The notes under the pieces: model-generated
Seen by the model: the letters and a program-made list of their open reading frames with translations, nothing else
The model's database searches: none
Told to the model about the DNA's origin: nothing
Source of the DNA: Adineta ricciae
Lineage: Eukaryota; Rotifera; Eurotatoria; Adinetida; Adinetidae
Assembly (NCBI GenBank): GCA_905250025.1
Contig: CAJNOJ010000223.1
Span: 1 to 64,000 of the forward strand
Length of the DNA: 64,000 bases
Direction of reading: 5' to 3'
Program-made: the position numbers and the translations under genes
Shown: piece after piece, positions 11,096 through 22,214 of the stretch
Numbering within the stretch: position 1 is the stretch's first letter
How the letters are laid out: every line of letters starts with the position of its first letter

Positions 11096-13376
11096 CTATG
11101 ATTGCCGTTGTTTACAAAGTCGAAAAAATGACTCTTTGAAAGCTTTTCGATAAGAATTCGAAGGAAGGACAAACACAATAAAGACCAATATTGAAGGTGT
11201 GAATGAAATGAAATAACCACAAAGATATAACCATGTATAATGAGATACACCTATACAACCAGATAACAATGAAATGACCAAACGTGGTGTAGAGAGAAGG
11301 ACTAGAATGATCGGACTGACGACAAGTTGTTTGTGTTCCTTCCACTGCTCACGAAGATGTTGTCTATATGTTTGTTGCCTTTGAGCATCTGCTCGTCGTC
11401 GAGCACTTCTAAAGATGATGAACAACGAGGATAAAAGATTTATGCTGAATGGACCAAGCAAGTGAATGAAGAGAATGGACGTATTGTAATCCTGAAGTGA
11501 TTGCGGATAAGTAGTGATACACCAGAAAAGCGTATCCGTCACGTCGACGCTGCTAGTAAATGTTTCTTCATCGGCAAATACGTCCTTAGTTATTTCATGT
11601 CGGAATATATGACGATACAATGGCTCATGAATGATCGTTCCCATAATCGCAATCGGTAAGATGAAGATGATCCATCGAGCAAAGCGTTTGCTTTTCTCTT
11701 TGTCAAAACCCACTCCTTTATAAACACTCACTGCGCGTTCCATCGCCACGCATGCATTCAGCCAAGCATCCCAGTAAAAAAATAGCTTGAGAACAGTCTC
11801 AATCAACTTACAACCACCTTGAAGAACAGAGAAACTAACAGATGTGTCCATCTGAGTGAGAATGACGAACCAAAATTTGATTGAGAATATTGTGATTGTT
11901 AAAAGAGAAGTGGCAGAGGATGCAAGAAGATACAGACTAAATCCAACTGTTCGTGAACTAGCATTTTGAAAGGTTAACATTGTGGAAAAACTACTCACGA
12001 CACCTGTAGTAAGCATAATTATTGAAAACGCAGCACTGATCCGGATGGCGAATGTTTGCTCATGTATTGTCATGTTTCGCTTGATTTCCAATCGAAGAAT
12101 GTCATCAAGAGTCAGACCGATACTTTTCACTTGAGTATTACATGCACCACCAACATAACAGTAAGTCGTATCATCAACTAAAGAAATCTTTGAAAGTAGT
12201 GGCGGCGGCAGATTTTTGACTTAGGGTAGGCTCACTACAAAAATTGTATATTTTTATAGTGTAAATTTTTTTTTGTGGTAATTTTTCAAAATCAGGATGG
12301 ACTGAGCCCATCCTGATCCACCCTTGGCGCCGTCGCGATTTGAAAGGGAACAATCTCAAAATCTATAGGTAATATTCAAAACTTTTAGCGGTTAAAAAAC
12401 TGCTTTTTTTCTATAATCTTGTAACATTTTCGATACAATTTTGAATATTGATATGGATAGACTTACCAATGCGTTGAAGACCAACATTTGTTGGGCCATA
12501 GACAGTGATTGAGAACGATCGTGCTGTCGACGATTCTCTAGTTGTCACAACTAAGACATACGTGACACCATACAGAAGGTGAGGTGAATATTTTATCACA
12601 CTAATATTACGACAAAAGTATTCCTTAGTTGGAATTAAGTTTTTAAGCGAATTTAGTGGGTCGAAATGACTTTTGTATATATTTATCTCTGGACCATCAA
12701 TGACATTAACAGTTCTAGTAATTGAAAGAGTGTAATATGCATCGGCAAGTACGGTTAATCGTAGCGTTTCATAGTAATGGTCTTCACTGGCGCAGTATTT
12801 ATTGTATTTTTGACTATTTATTCCCAGTGTCGATGAATAGTTCATGTGAAAAGCTGATGTAGCATCTATTCAGAAAAAGATCAAGTTTAAGTTTCAACGG
12901 CTATTGGCACAAAAGATTTTGTATAACTTGTGATGCTTCTCTACAAATCATAGAGATCACACACACACACTACTCACCTGTGCGGTGAAAACTGACATTG
13001 TTTCTACCGACCGGTTTGATCAAAAACTTTCCCATTATATTTCCTGAACATGTTGTCACAACTAATATGTATCGAATGTTAGTTTGAAGTTCAACAGTAA
13101 TTTGAGCTGAATCATACGCACTGCAGCCGCTTTTCTGCTCGAGTAAATTTTCGAGCGGGATCAATGGATAAAAATTGTGCTTATACACATAAACTGATAT
13201 GTCTGCGGTCATACTCTCTATGCTGCCAAAAATAGTATAAAAACCATCTTCATTGATATCCATCTGAATTGCTTCATAGTGGTGTCCCGAAGCCATTCGA
13301 CAAGAGGGAGGAAAATATGTCAGATGATTTTCTGTGAGTACAGACGCGTAGGTTGATTCAGTTTTTTGTTCGTAGT
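11096..13376 (-). CDS. Class A-like GPCR with tandem extracellular modules, 5' end unresolved
   Basis: The 3' exon (12177-11096) encodes seven membrane spans; instead of the DRY motif after TM3 it has MERAVSVYKG, and TM6 is preceded by a basic loop. Splicing upstream is clear. A 299-bp intron (12178-12476) joins GLQRI to VDDTTYCYVGGACNTQ. A 112-bp intron (12866-12977) joins FHRT to DATSAFHMNYS. The upstream exons (12865-12477 and 13376-12978) encode two related extracellular modules of about 120 residues, each with a YYETLRL or HYEAIQM strand, a YTLSI or YTIFGS strand, a paired Cys, and a YVLVVTT or YILVVTT strand. The protein is therefore a receptor with an ectodomain of repeated beta-rich modules, longer than a typical class A receptor. 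An AG precedes the first exon at 13377-13378, so at least one earlier exon (signal peptide) is missing. Confidence 0.68.
12178..12476 (-). other. Long intron with a hairpin and GC-rich patches
   Basis: This intron is about six times longer than most in the window. It holds a perfect inverted repeat with stem TCAGGATGG / CCATCCTGA around 12291-12315 and two GC-rich patches (near 12191-12203 and 12326-12339) that stand out from the AT-rich surroundings. It may contain a small foreign insertion, but no clean terminal repeat or target duplication could be defined. Confidence 0.35.
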
Positions 13377-13599
13377 CTATTCAACATAAAAAGTAAGGAA
13401 TAGTTACTTCTGTGAGTACTGTGATTAAATATTTCGTTATTTAAAATGAAGGTGTAGTCATCATCAGAATACGAATCAAGTCAATAACACAGTTCTTTGT
13501 ACTTGCCCGCATCATCGATCTCTAATTCAATCGTTTTTCTATATCCATTGATCACTCGAATCATTTTCGATGGTTTTATAGTTATTCAGTTTCACCAAA

Positions 13600-14310
13600 T
13601 CAAGTGATTTTCCTATGAAAATTGCGGTTCTTCATTTTATACACGTTTGATTCAACATCGTTAACATATTTTTGTATGGCTACCTTCGATCGGTATTTAA
13701 TAACATCCAGGAATGCTCATTTGAGAAACCTTAGCGCTGCCAAACACCACACAAAACAAATAATTCTGCTGATTTTCCTTCTCTTTTGTCTCCATAACAT
13801 TCCTCTACTCATCTTCTTCGAAGTTTCACCAACCGGTGATTGCGATGTCAATTCAAATCAATATTCTTACTATTATTTATACGCTACTCAAATCTTCTTA
13901 CAAGGCATTTTTCCCATCGTATTTCTATCAATATTTGGCACACTAACCTTTCAGCATTTATAACAACTGCAAACTCACATTAACAGTCATAAAAATATCG
14001 ATAAACAATTGTCTCGAATGCTCGTGTTAATGTCAATTGCAATTGTTATCTCATCAATTCTATATTGCATTGAATAGCTTTACTACGGAATGTTCACTCA
14101 AGGTAATCAACAACAATCCGTATTGATCTTTCTTTTGTATGTTGTTTCATCAATTTTATTTTACGTGAATCTAGTTTGAAGTTTTTATATTTATTTCATT
14201 TCAACGCCACACCTCCGACACGAAGTACAAAGATCATTCTGCCACAATAAACATTGTCATAATCCTACTAACATTCGAATTCACACAAAAACAGATCTTT
14301 ATCAACCTTA
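13600..14310 (+). pseudogene. Class A GPCR, decayed
   Basis: The frame 13622-13963 encodes the region from TM3 to TM5 of a rhodopsin-like receptor: CMATFDRYLITS (the ERY/DRY-like site is FDRYL), then IILLIFLLFCLHNIPLLIFF (TM4), a Cys-containing loop and a TM5 stretch. Coding similarity continues after a stop at 13961-13963 (KQLSRMLVLMSIAIVISSIL, TM6) with further in-frame stops, and ends with a TM7-like segment. The N-terminal part (TM1-2) is not intact. It lies head-to-head with the upstream modules of the neighbouring receptor gene. Confidence 0.55.
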
Positions 14311-15592
14311 TTAGAGATAGTACGCCCCCTTTTTTATCTTTGTAATTGTGAAAAATGAGAAGTGATCGAACTGATTACTGAAAAAATATGAAGAGTCACA
14401 GGATTTTTGCATGCTTTTCTGTGACGAGCTCAAATATAAACCACTCGAAGAAATGTTAAAGTATCCATTACAAATGTTTGTCTGCTGTGTCGTCTTGATA
14501 GTTGAATAATAGTGTTTCCTAAAATAAGATATGCACTATGGATCCTGAAAAAGAATACTTTCGTTTTATATAAAAATCATCGAGAAAAGAAGAAATGAAT
14601 CAAGAATTTCAACTAAAGATCGTATTCCTAGCAGCGTTTGTCGACCGAGTATTTGCATCTTTATCCCGTAAACACGATTCAGTAAGTTTTAGACGGCTGT
14701 GCTGCTGTTAAAACGTCGTTGTTGCACACTCTGCGTACATTACCATTAAAGAAGATAAATGGATCGTTTCTTTTCAAACCTGATCAAGTTTTCTACTTCC
14801 GCAAAGTGTCTATTTTTACAAGCTGTTTTTCATTTACATGTTTTCGATCGTGTTCAATGAGATACTCATCATTTACACTAGTACGTCTTCGTCTTAGGAC
14901 AAATAAGATGCCGCGTATCAATTTGATCTGTTTAAATGTAAAGGAGTGTGCGCAGTTGTTTAATTATGATTAGAATCAGTTACACAATATAGCTTTGGAG
15001 AACATTTGTTTACAAAGCGCAGTTACTTGTTCTTCGATATGCTCTCAAAATTGGATAAGTCATATGGATCCTATTGTTATTTGTTCAATTCTCGCCGAAG
15101 GTTTGTTGATAATCGTCGAAAAGTGCAGATGTTTTCAATCGGAATTCAAAATTTTCTATTTTGTCAATATCGGCCAACGATTAAGTTCATTTGCGCGTCA
15201 TCAGTTCGTTGGTTCTATGGATAACAGGTCAAATCCGTGCCAAACGTTATTTTAATGTGACTGATTGATGATAACTATTCACAGATCATCCGAGACCGAT
15301 ATTTCGTCATTGTAATCGTGATAGATGACAATCATCGAGCGCATCGACTAACAATGAGCAATTTTGAACCGGAAGTCCGAAATGATCGTATCGTATATCC
15401 TCAATAATAACAAAACAGAATCGCTTATAATAATTCATGCGTTGCGAGATATTCGAAAATAAAGTTTTCGAAATGTATCCATTGAGAATGTTTATTTTTA
15501 AAAGCGTGTTAGACAAATGTATTTCCAGTTTATCTTCCATGTATTTACGTGTGCTCTCGAAAAAAAAAGGAAGAAATGAACATCCCAGCGAC
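14311..15592. other. Intergenic
   Basis: Only short frames with low-complexity translations; no repeat or domain recognised. Confidence 0.45.
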
Positions 15593-16065
15593 TCAATGTG
15601 TAAAAGTCCAACCAACTACAATTGAAATCAAGGATAAATAAAAGCTGTTTGAAAGAGTAACACCTGCATTACATCCATCGCCTGTGCAGCAATTCTGAAA
15701 GTAGCCACTACTAAAAAGAACGAGGTTGTATTCCGTACAGGATTGAGTATATCCTCGTCCTATGTGAATTACTTTCCCATTAGTCACCGATGTTATTTTC
15801 TGAAGCGAAAGACGCAATTTGCAAAAGTATAACGCTGGTACAAAGTCACTCACAGTGCATGAGCATCCTGAATCACATCCTTTAACAGTGACGAGATTTT
15901 TTGGAGTCATACAGTTCGAACATTCATAACATTGAAGACCATATATGGTTTGTTGTGAAACTTCAATAGAAAAGTATTGAATTGATAGGTAAACGAAATC
16001 TTTCGAAAGAACAAACCCAAGAAAAGCAAAATAGCGAATAGTACGCTTTGATGAGTGACAACCAT
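15593..16065 (-). CDS. Ly6/uPAR-like GPI-anchored small protein
   Basis: Two exons. Exon 1 (16065-16017) encodes a signal peptide (MVVTHQSVLFAILLFLG). A 56-bp GT-AG intron (15961-16016) joins it to GLQCYECSNC, the hallmark start of a three-finger Ly6 domain. Further cysteines are spaced as CDSGCSC, FC, SC and the terminal CCTGDGCN, the family's closing motif. The C-terminus ends in a hydrophobic tail (SFYLSLISIVVGWTFTH), consistent with a GPI-anchor signal. Total about 138 aa, normal for the family. Ly6 proteins sit on the outer membrane face and bind receptors or ligands; the partner here is unknown. Three-finger folds also occur in venom proteins, but the GPI-type tail argues for a cell-surface protein. 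Confidence 0.75.
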
Positions 16066-16516
16066 TATACCGAAGTAAGTGGATCGGATTAAGTAGTTAT
16101 TTTTGGTTTTCAACGCGTTATTTTGTACACCGGTATGTTTCTCCTTTCTTCCGCAAGCATTCTATCAAAATATAGATCAGAGAGTAAGATAAACTTTTGC
16201 ATAGTGACAAAATTTCAAAATGATCAAATATTGACATCAAATGAGAATGATGTTCTCTTCGCATATATTAGCATTGTGGGTAGAAGGCCATTCTATTCCA
16301 CATAATCAATTTATTTTGATTGTAAACTTGTGATAGACATGACAAAACACCTACACTATCTTCCTGAATGTTTCCTTCAAACAAAATAAAGCCTGTTCAT
16401 AGCAAGTTTGATAAAAGTACTTTCATTTACTGTGACATCTTTATGTGATAAAGAGAACCTGAGATAAGAGACAAAACCAACATATCATTTTAAGTTGCAG
16501 CGAAACGTGTGCAACA

Positions 16517-18576
16517 ATGATCGTCAACTATTCTATCTTGCTTTTTATGATTGTCTCCTACATTCGAGGCAAAGAACAAACGGCTGGAAATGACCTCTCT
16601 CGATCGTTGTCAATGGATGAAGCTTATCTAATCATGTACAATAGGAATTCTTCGGAAAATATCACATTATTTGGGAACAAAGTTGTATGTGAAAACTGTA
16701 ATCTTGGGAAAATGTCTATGGTTGCTCCGAATAAGAATCGCACTATAATAATTAACACGCAATACGCATACGATTTAGAAATTCGTTCATCAGAATCCAA
16801 TGAAAGTATACTATGCCAATTTAAACCATACAAATTCCATGAACATGGTACATATGTGTTGCATCTTATGTATAACACACCGCTCGAGACGAAATGTTCA
16901 ATCGAACAGATTGGAAAATTGAGTGCCTATGCAATACCTGCTATTCTTGGTGTTCTATTTGTGATCTTATATACTGCAGTAGTTCAATTCTGGCAATACA
17001 TCGACTATCGTCGAATTTGGAATTATTTTCGCTCGACTGGCACACAAGCTCAAATACTTGTTGAAGATACTGCTCAGGGTAGTCTGAATACAAATCAATC
17101 TGCTGCGTCCAATACGAAATCTCGTGCTACGAAACGCCTGCGCTCTTTGGACACTTTTCGAGGATTTTCGCTGATGGTAATGATCTTCGTGAACTACGGC
17201 GGTACTTTCATTCAATAGTTACAAATACATGCTATATTCGATCGTATTGTTTTAGGTGGTGGTTATTGGTTTTTCGATCATTCAAGTAAGACATGAAATA
17301 TGTCAAAAAATGAAGTTCTTCGTTTTCATTTCGTAGCTTGGAATGGATTGACATTGGCTGATCTGGTTTTTCCTTGGTTTACTTGGATGATGGGCGTCTC
17401 GATTGTCCTTTCCCAACGATCACTTCGCTCGAAGAATGTTCGAAAACGGAGTATGCTCGTGAAAATCTGTCGACGAACGCTAATTCTGATACTTTTGGGT
17501 AAAATCAAGCTTATTTTATATACATTCATGCCCAAGACATGTGTTTTGTAGGGATGAGTGAACAACCTCATTTGATGAAATTCAAAGATCTTCGTTTTTG
17601 TGGTGTTCTTCAACGATTAGCTACATGCTATTTCTTTACAGCAATACTCGTTCTTTGCCTTGATAAAGATTATAAACTAAACAGTCAGGATGAGCATCAA
17701 GAACCATCGTTTCGTATGGAACTCAATCGAGCTGTGTTTCAATATTGGCTCCAATGGTTACTCGTGACATTGGTGGTGATTATTTGGGTCTTGGTAACGT
17801 TTCTCCTTCAAGTGCCCGGCTGTCCGACTGGATATATAGGTCCCGGTGGAAAACATGATCATGGAAAGTATTCAAATTGTACCGGAGGTGTGACAATTTT
17901 CTTGCAAAGATTTTTTGAGAAATGCGCTATTTATAGGAGTTGCAGGATATATCGATCGAGTAGTCTTGGGAAATTCTCATCTGTACGATGAGCCAACTTG
18001 TAAAGAAATCTATTCCACCAAGCTACCTTACGATCCCGAGGGTGAATATGTCGACTTCGTTATGGAAAGATGTTTATGACGATTTTTTCAGGTCTTTTGG
18101 GTAATTTAACTGGAATTCTTCTTTGTTATCTGGGTGTTCAAGCCGGTCATGTTTTTGTTCACTCAAATCGTGTTAATCGAATTTGTTCTCAATGGTTAAT
18201 ATGGGGTATCATTTGTGGTTGTTTTGGTCTAGGTCTATCCTTCGGCGGCCATTCAGATAGCTGGATTCCAATCAACAAAAATCTATGGTCATTAACATTT
18301 GTCTTCACTTTAGCTAGTTTAGCTTTCGTCATTCTCTCTGTGCTTTACGTTCTTGTTGACGTTCGTCAATGGTTCACTGGAGCTCCATTTCTTTGGTTGG
18401 GCATGAATTCCATTGCTATATACATGTGTCACGGCCTATTTGGCGTCAGTGTTCCAGTACAATTCGATGTTAGTGATACCCATGCTGCTCAACTTGCTAT
18501 GCATCTCTATGGAGCATTTTTTTGGTCGTTAGTTGCCGGTTTGATGTACTATAAGAAAGTTTTTATCGCTATTTGA
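16517..18576 (+). CDS. HGSNAT: Heparan-alpha-glucosaminide N-acetyltransferase-like protein (copy A)
   Basis: Six exons (16517-17201, 17256-17285, 17337-17498, 17552-17887, 17937-18041, 18092-18576), all with GT-AG introns of 49-54 bp, give 600 aa. There is a signal peptide, a luminal N-terminal domain with Cys and N-glycosylation sites, a first membrane span (AIPAILGVLFVILYTAVVQF), a cytosolic loop, then RLRSLDTFRG entering a multi-span region. Spliced NYGGGGYWFFDHSTWNGLT carries Asn and His eleven residues apart, matching the two active-site residues known in human HGSNAT. NCTGGVAGYIDRVVLG and YDPEG are further family blocks. The enzyme moves acetyl groups from cytosolic acetyl-CoA across the lysosomal membrane to heparan sulphate ends. 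The duplication boundary cuts inside exon 1 at 16686. Confidence 0.87.
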
Positions 18577-18669
18577 TTCAAGAGGTTTAGCACTCTCAAT
18601 TGGTTTTCATGTTCGTTCACAATGCAATTTTATTCATCAAATAAAAGAAAATATTCCTATCAAACTATA

Positions 18670-19617
18670 TCATCTAGATGTTGCACTTGAGATAAACGAG
18701 GTATACGGTGCTACTCGAGTGAAAACAACATAAGAATCACAAGTTAACAATCCCATATTCACCACCCCGGCACACGTCCATGCATTATTGATTTTCATCA
18801 TTAAAGGACTGCCACTGTCACCATAACATGCAACACTTGTAGTATTACCAGTACATATTTGATTGTCAGTTATTGATGTATAGTTGCAAAGTGATGAGGC
18901 TACCACACGTGTAGTTGTCTGTTGTAAATTGTCGGAGAAATTAGAAGTAGCTGCTGTTCGACCCCATCCGATATAAACAGGTGTATCACCGATTGTAGGT
19001 GCTGCATTATTTGACGGTAAGCAACATAAACCAACTTTTGTACCGGCACTCAATGGAGAGGACAATTTAAGTATTGCCAAATCATTTACTTTTGTGACAT
19101 TGGAGTAATTCGGATGAATAGTGATCGTAGAAATACTCCGTATCTCTCCACTTGACTTTTCTGAAAGCTTCTGAATACCTGCGTATGCAAGAATTGAATC
19201 ACTTGTTACATCATATACACAGTGTGCTGCGGTAAGAATATGTTGATAGGTAATTAATGTACCACCACAGAGTCGACCATTGGTCATGTTAAGTGCAACC
19301 ATCCATGGCCAACTATTTGATGCAGCAGTGTTTCCATTCACAATACGAGAGGATATCGTAGGTTGAACAGACGGACAACCACACGTAGCTTTAGCACTGC
19401 ATGTGGACTGAGCTGAACTTGAACTTGAACTTGAGGTGTGCAAACCTAATCCAAGTCCTACTCCAAGTCCAATGCCGAGAATGACCAATAAGGAACCAAC
19501 CACAATGGTAATTACTGCACAAATGATAAGCAACGTTCGTTTTGTACTTGTAGGAGCAGGCGCTGGAGGCTTAATTCCATAACTTGGTGCACGATAACGC
19601 ATTTTTGTGTACTGCAA
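18670..19617 (-). CDS. Membrane-anchored trypsin-fold serine protease (copy A)
   Basis: A single-exon, 315-aa S1-family protease. A cytosolic basic N-terminus of about 27 residues is followed by a long hydrophobic span (LLIICAVITIVVGSLLVILG), so this is a type II membrane protein. A Ser-rich linker leads to the activation site SSRIVNG. The catalytic triad is present in LTAAHC (His), NDLAIL (Asp) and CYGDSGSPL (Ser); the usual GDSGGP is GDSGSP. The residue six before the catalytic Ser is Val instead of Asp, so trypsin-like Arg/Lys specificity is not expected. Both the activation site and the triad look functional. It is convergent with the HGSNAT-like gene, with about 90 bp between stop codons. 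Confidence 0.85.
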   Translation of the reverse strand: MQYTKMRYRAPSYGIKPPAPAPTSTKRTLLIICAVITIVVGSLLVILGIGLGVGLGLGLHTSSSSSSSAQSTCSAKATCGCPSVQPTISSRIVNGNTAASNSWPWMVALNMTNGRLCGGTLITYQHILTAAHCVYDVTSDSILAYAGIQKLSEKSSGEIRSISTITIHPNYSNVTKVNDLAILKLSSPLSAGTKVGLCCLPSNNAAPTIGDTPVYIGWGRTAATSNFSDNLQQTTTRVVASSLCNYTSITDNQICTGNTTSVACYGDSGSPLMMKINNAWTCAGVVNMGLLTCDSYVVFTRVAPYTSFISSATSR

Positions 19618-20211
19618 ATAAAACGTACATTGAGCTTATCATATACATGTATATATACCGACGTAGATTCGTTGGCGTTTATTGTATCCTTCTATTGGAA
19701 ATAGGAAAAACTCAAAAACATGACACTTACTACTTTTCTTGATTCATGCTGGTTTTGCTCGTGATATAATCGTTTCGATATGTAGTCGATATAAAATGAC
19801 TAATATCATTTCCTTCCTTAGGAAGTGAGAAGTAATGCCCAAGGATGAATGCATATAACTACCGAGTACAATGTGTCATCTCATTAGAGACTCATGTTTC
19901 TAACTATTATTTGTAAAAATCAGCGCTCGGAAGATTGCAATAACATTTAAAAAATCATACGCATTGAGACAGCCACTCATCATTGAAAATATTACCTGTA
20001 GCACATGGTTAATTGAAATATGTAATACCTGGTGCAAATATACTTCCTGCTGACTCATATGCAACACAAGATACGCCTCATTTAGTTCAAGTAGATGTAA
20101 ATATGATAAAATGGTTAATTTTTTCATAGTCATAAAATATCATTATTTTAGTCGTATATAAAAAACAAGTTTTTTTTTGAATAATTTTGGTGAATTGAAG
20201 AATAGGAAAAC
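19618..20211. other. Intergenic, 5' region shared by divergent genes
   Basis: This lies between the starts of the protease gene (minus) and the methyltransferase gene (plus). The part up to about 20010 is also present in copy B; the rest is found only in copy A. No motif could be supported. Confidence 0.4.
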
Positions 20212-21058
20212 ATGGCTCAATATGATAGTTGTGCTGCAGATTATGTTGCTTCCAAGAAAGAAGGCTTTCGAGTTGATGTAGAATATTATACATTTCTTTA
20301 TCGAATGCTTCTACCAACTCTTGGAAAAGAACATCTTACTGCTAAACTTAATGACGTACTTGCAGGAAAACGTGTGCTTGATCTTGCTTGTGGCGATGGA
20401 CATTATACACGTAAGCGAAACTTAATAGAATTTCGAATTTATACTGCATCTTTTTTCAGGTAAACTGAAAGAGCAGCTAGGTGCAAAAGAGATTGCTGGT
20501 GTTGATATCAGTCAAGGAATGATTGATATCGCGCGCGCGAAAGAAGCAGAAAATCCGCTTGGCATTACTTATCAAGTGGCAGATGCACAAGATCTTCCTT
20601 CTCCAGCTGAGAAATATGATATTGTCACTGCATTCTATTTGCTCAATTTTGCTCGAACGAGTGATGAACTGAAACGAATGGTACAGGCTATCGACAAACA
20701 ACTAGCCGACAAACAACCTTTCTTTGCTACGATTACCAACATTTGTGGTGATGCAAGTACATACAATACCGATAGACATCGAAAGTATGCATTTATACGC
20801 GAGGCTGCTTTAGAAAATGGACGATTATCAGATGGTGCGGAAGTTAAATACACACAATTCAACGCAGCAGATGGCACTTCATTTTCGTACATAACATATT
20901 ATCTGTCAAAAGAAACTTATGAACGTGTTTTTAAAGAAGTAGGCTTTACTCATTTTCAATGGGTACCTATGGAAAGTTGTCCAACAGTTGAAGATCGAGC
21001 ATTCTATGATGATTTTATTCAGTATCCGCCTGCTATTGGAATCATCGCCTCGAAATAA
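20212..21058 (+). CDS. Class I SAM-dependent methyltransferase
   Basis: Two exons joined by a 49-bp GT-AG intron (20411-20459) give 265 aa. SAM-binding motif I is VLDLACGDGHYTR (about residues 55-67); the acidic residue at the end of strand 2 is in GVDIS; motif II-like VADAQDLP and motif III-like YDIVTAFYLLNFA follow. This is a small-molecule methyltransferase fold; the substrate cannot be read from sequence. It stands about 1.1 kb upstream of, and on the same strand as, the cyclodipeptide synthase. In bacteria CDPS genes are often clustered with N- or O-methyltransferases that decorate the diketopiperazine, so a tailoring role is a reasonable inference. Copy B keeps only about 130 bp of it. 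Confidence 0.8.
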
Positions 21059-21317
21059 TCGATTAGTTTCTCGCTTTTATTATAAACACGATGATTTTCC
21101 GTTAAAAACAAAAATAAACTGATCATTATCGATAGTTTTCAGCAGTTGTATGACTGATCTAACTCTGTGGCACGGTGTGATAGCGAGTTAAACATACTGT
21201 TCGTAGAAAGGAAGAAAAATCTCTGGTTGAAAATCATATAGAAGCCTTTAATCAGAAAAACTGTTGCAGTCAATTTGTTTTTTTGTGTAACGAAAAAACA
21301 AACAACGTGTCGAATGT

Positions 21318-21741
21318 TTAGTTAGCCTTTGATGATTGCATAGTGAGAAGCTGTTGAGCTAATTCACCGACAAATTTTCGACCGGGATTTTCTGGTTGGC
21401 CATTGGTACTGATCCATTCATCGGGTGTGAATAAAGCAAAAAGCCCGACTTTGAGAAGAACAGGTACGCATCTTTCCAATTCATAACGAGCTTCGTCCCC
21501 TTCTCGGTTTTCTCCATTGTTGAACCGTTCAATATTTTTCAGCATTGCAGCTACAGTGCCAGTCTGCACTGTACTTCCGTCCTTGAGTTGAACAGCTGGT
21601 AACGAAGCACCTTCAGCAACGTTCAATATACGGCAGTATGTCGATGCTACGTCATTTGTTCTTTCTTCACCTAAAATACCAATACCAAACGACAGTCTGA
21701 TTGATTAACATCGACGTTTTCCTACCTTTGTGTTCAGCCAT
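21318..21741 (-). CDS. Small bacterial-type protein of unknown function (DUF7709-like?)
   Basis: Start ATG at 21741 (MAEHKG), a 55-bp GT-AG intron (21671-21725), then a second exon to 21318: 122 aa in all. Conserved-looking blocks are GASLPAVQLKDGSTVQTGTV, a Leu-rich helix (VPVLLKVGLFALFTPDEW) and NPGRKFVGELA. This pattern (GA-LP-V-L-DG--VQTGTVA-ML-N, then VP-L-KVGLF-LF-P-EW) matches, from memory, a bacterial family of unknown function, possibly DUF7709. It sits inside the methyltransferase-CDPS-P450 group but on the opposite strand. It may be unrelated to the pathway or an accessory protein. It is absent from copy B. Confidence 0.65.
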
Positions 21742-22214
21742 GGCGACTAGCAGCTCAAGTTTCGAATGTGCGTCAATGAATGTGACAATCGTAATTTATA
21801 GGTATGCCATGACTTGTTTCTTCCTATTCCTACTACCTAACTGATTATCATTAAAAGCGTCATTGCCTGATTTTTACTCAGAATTGCCAAGATTTCTTAT
21901 GAATTACTATTTGTCATGATTCGAACGTACTTGATTCATTTGAGAACAGGTACATTCAGCCAGAAACCAGTGCATACACTTCCGTTTTCTACCAACTGAG
22001 TGAAGTCGGAAGTTTAGCTTTATCACATTCATAAATGAGTGGTACATCCAAAACATGACATTTTAATGATGTATTGGCGTTGTCACAACAACGGAAGTTG
22101 AGTCATTTCCTATTTATGTATTTTAATATGATGAAAGAGTATAAATTGTCGAGTATATAAACCATACTTAAGTCTTACTTTCAATCATTCATTTGAGATT
22201 TGATTTGGGTTAGT

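Noticed and set aside
12959..12972. AC run as a regulatory or recombination signal
   Set aside because: Short microsatellite inside an intron; nothing else supports a function.
14719..15255. Short plus-strand frames between the GPCR pseudogene and the Ly6 gene
   Set aside because: Cys/Phe/Ser-rich translations without recognisable motif, no splice context.
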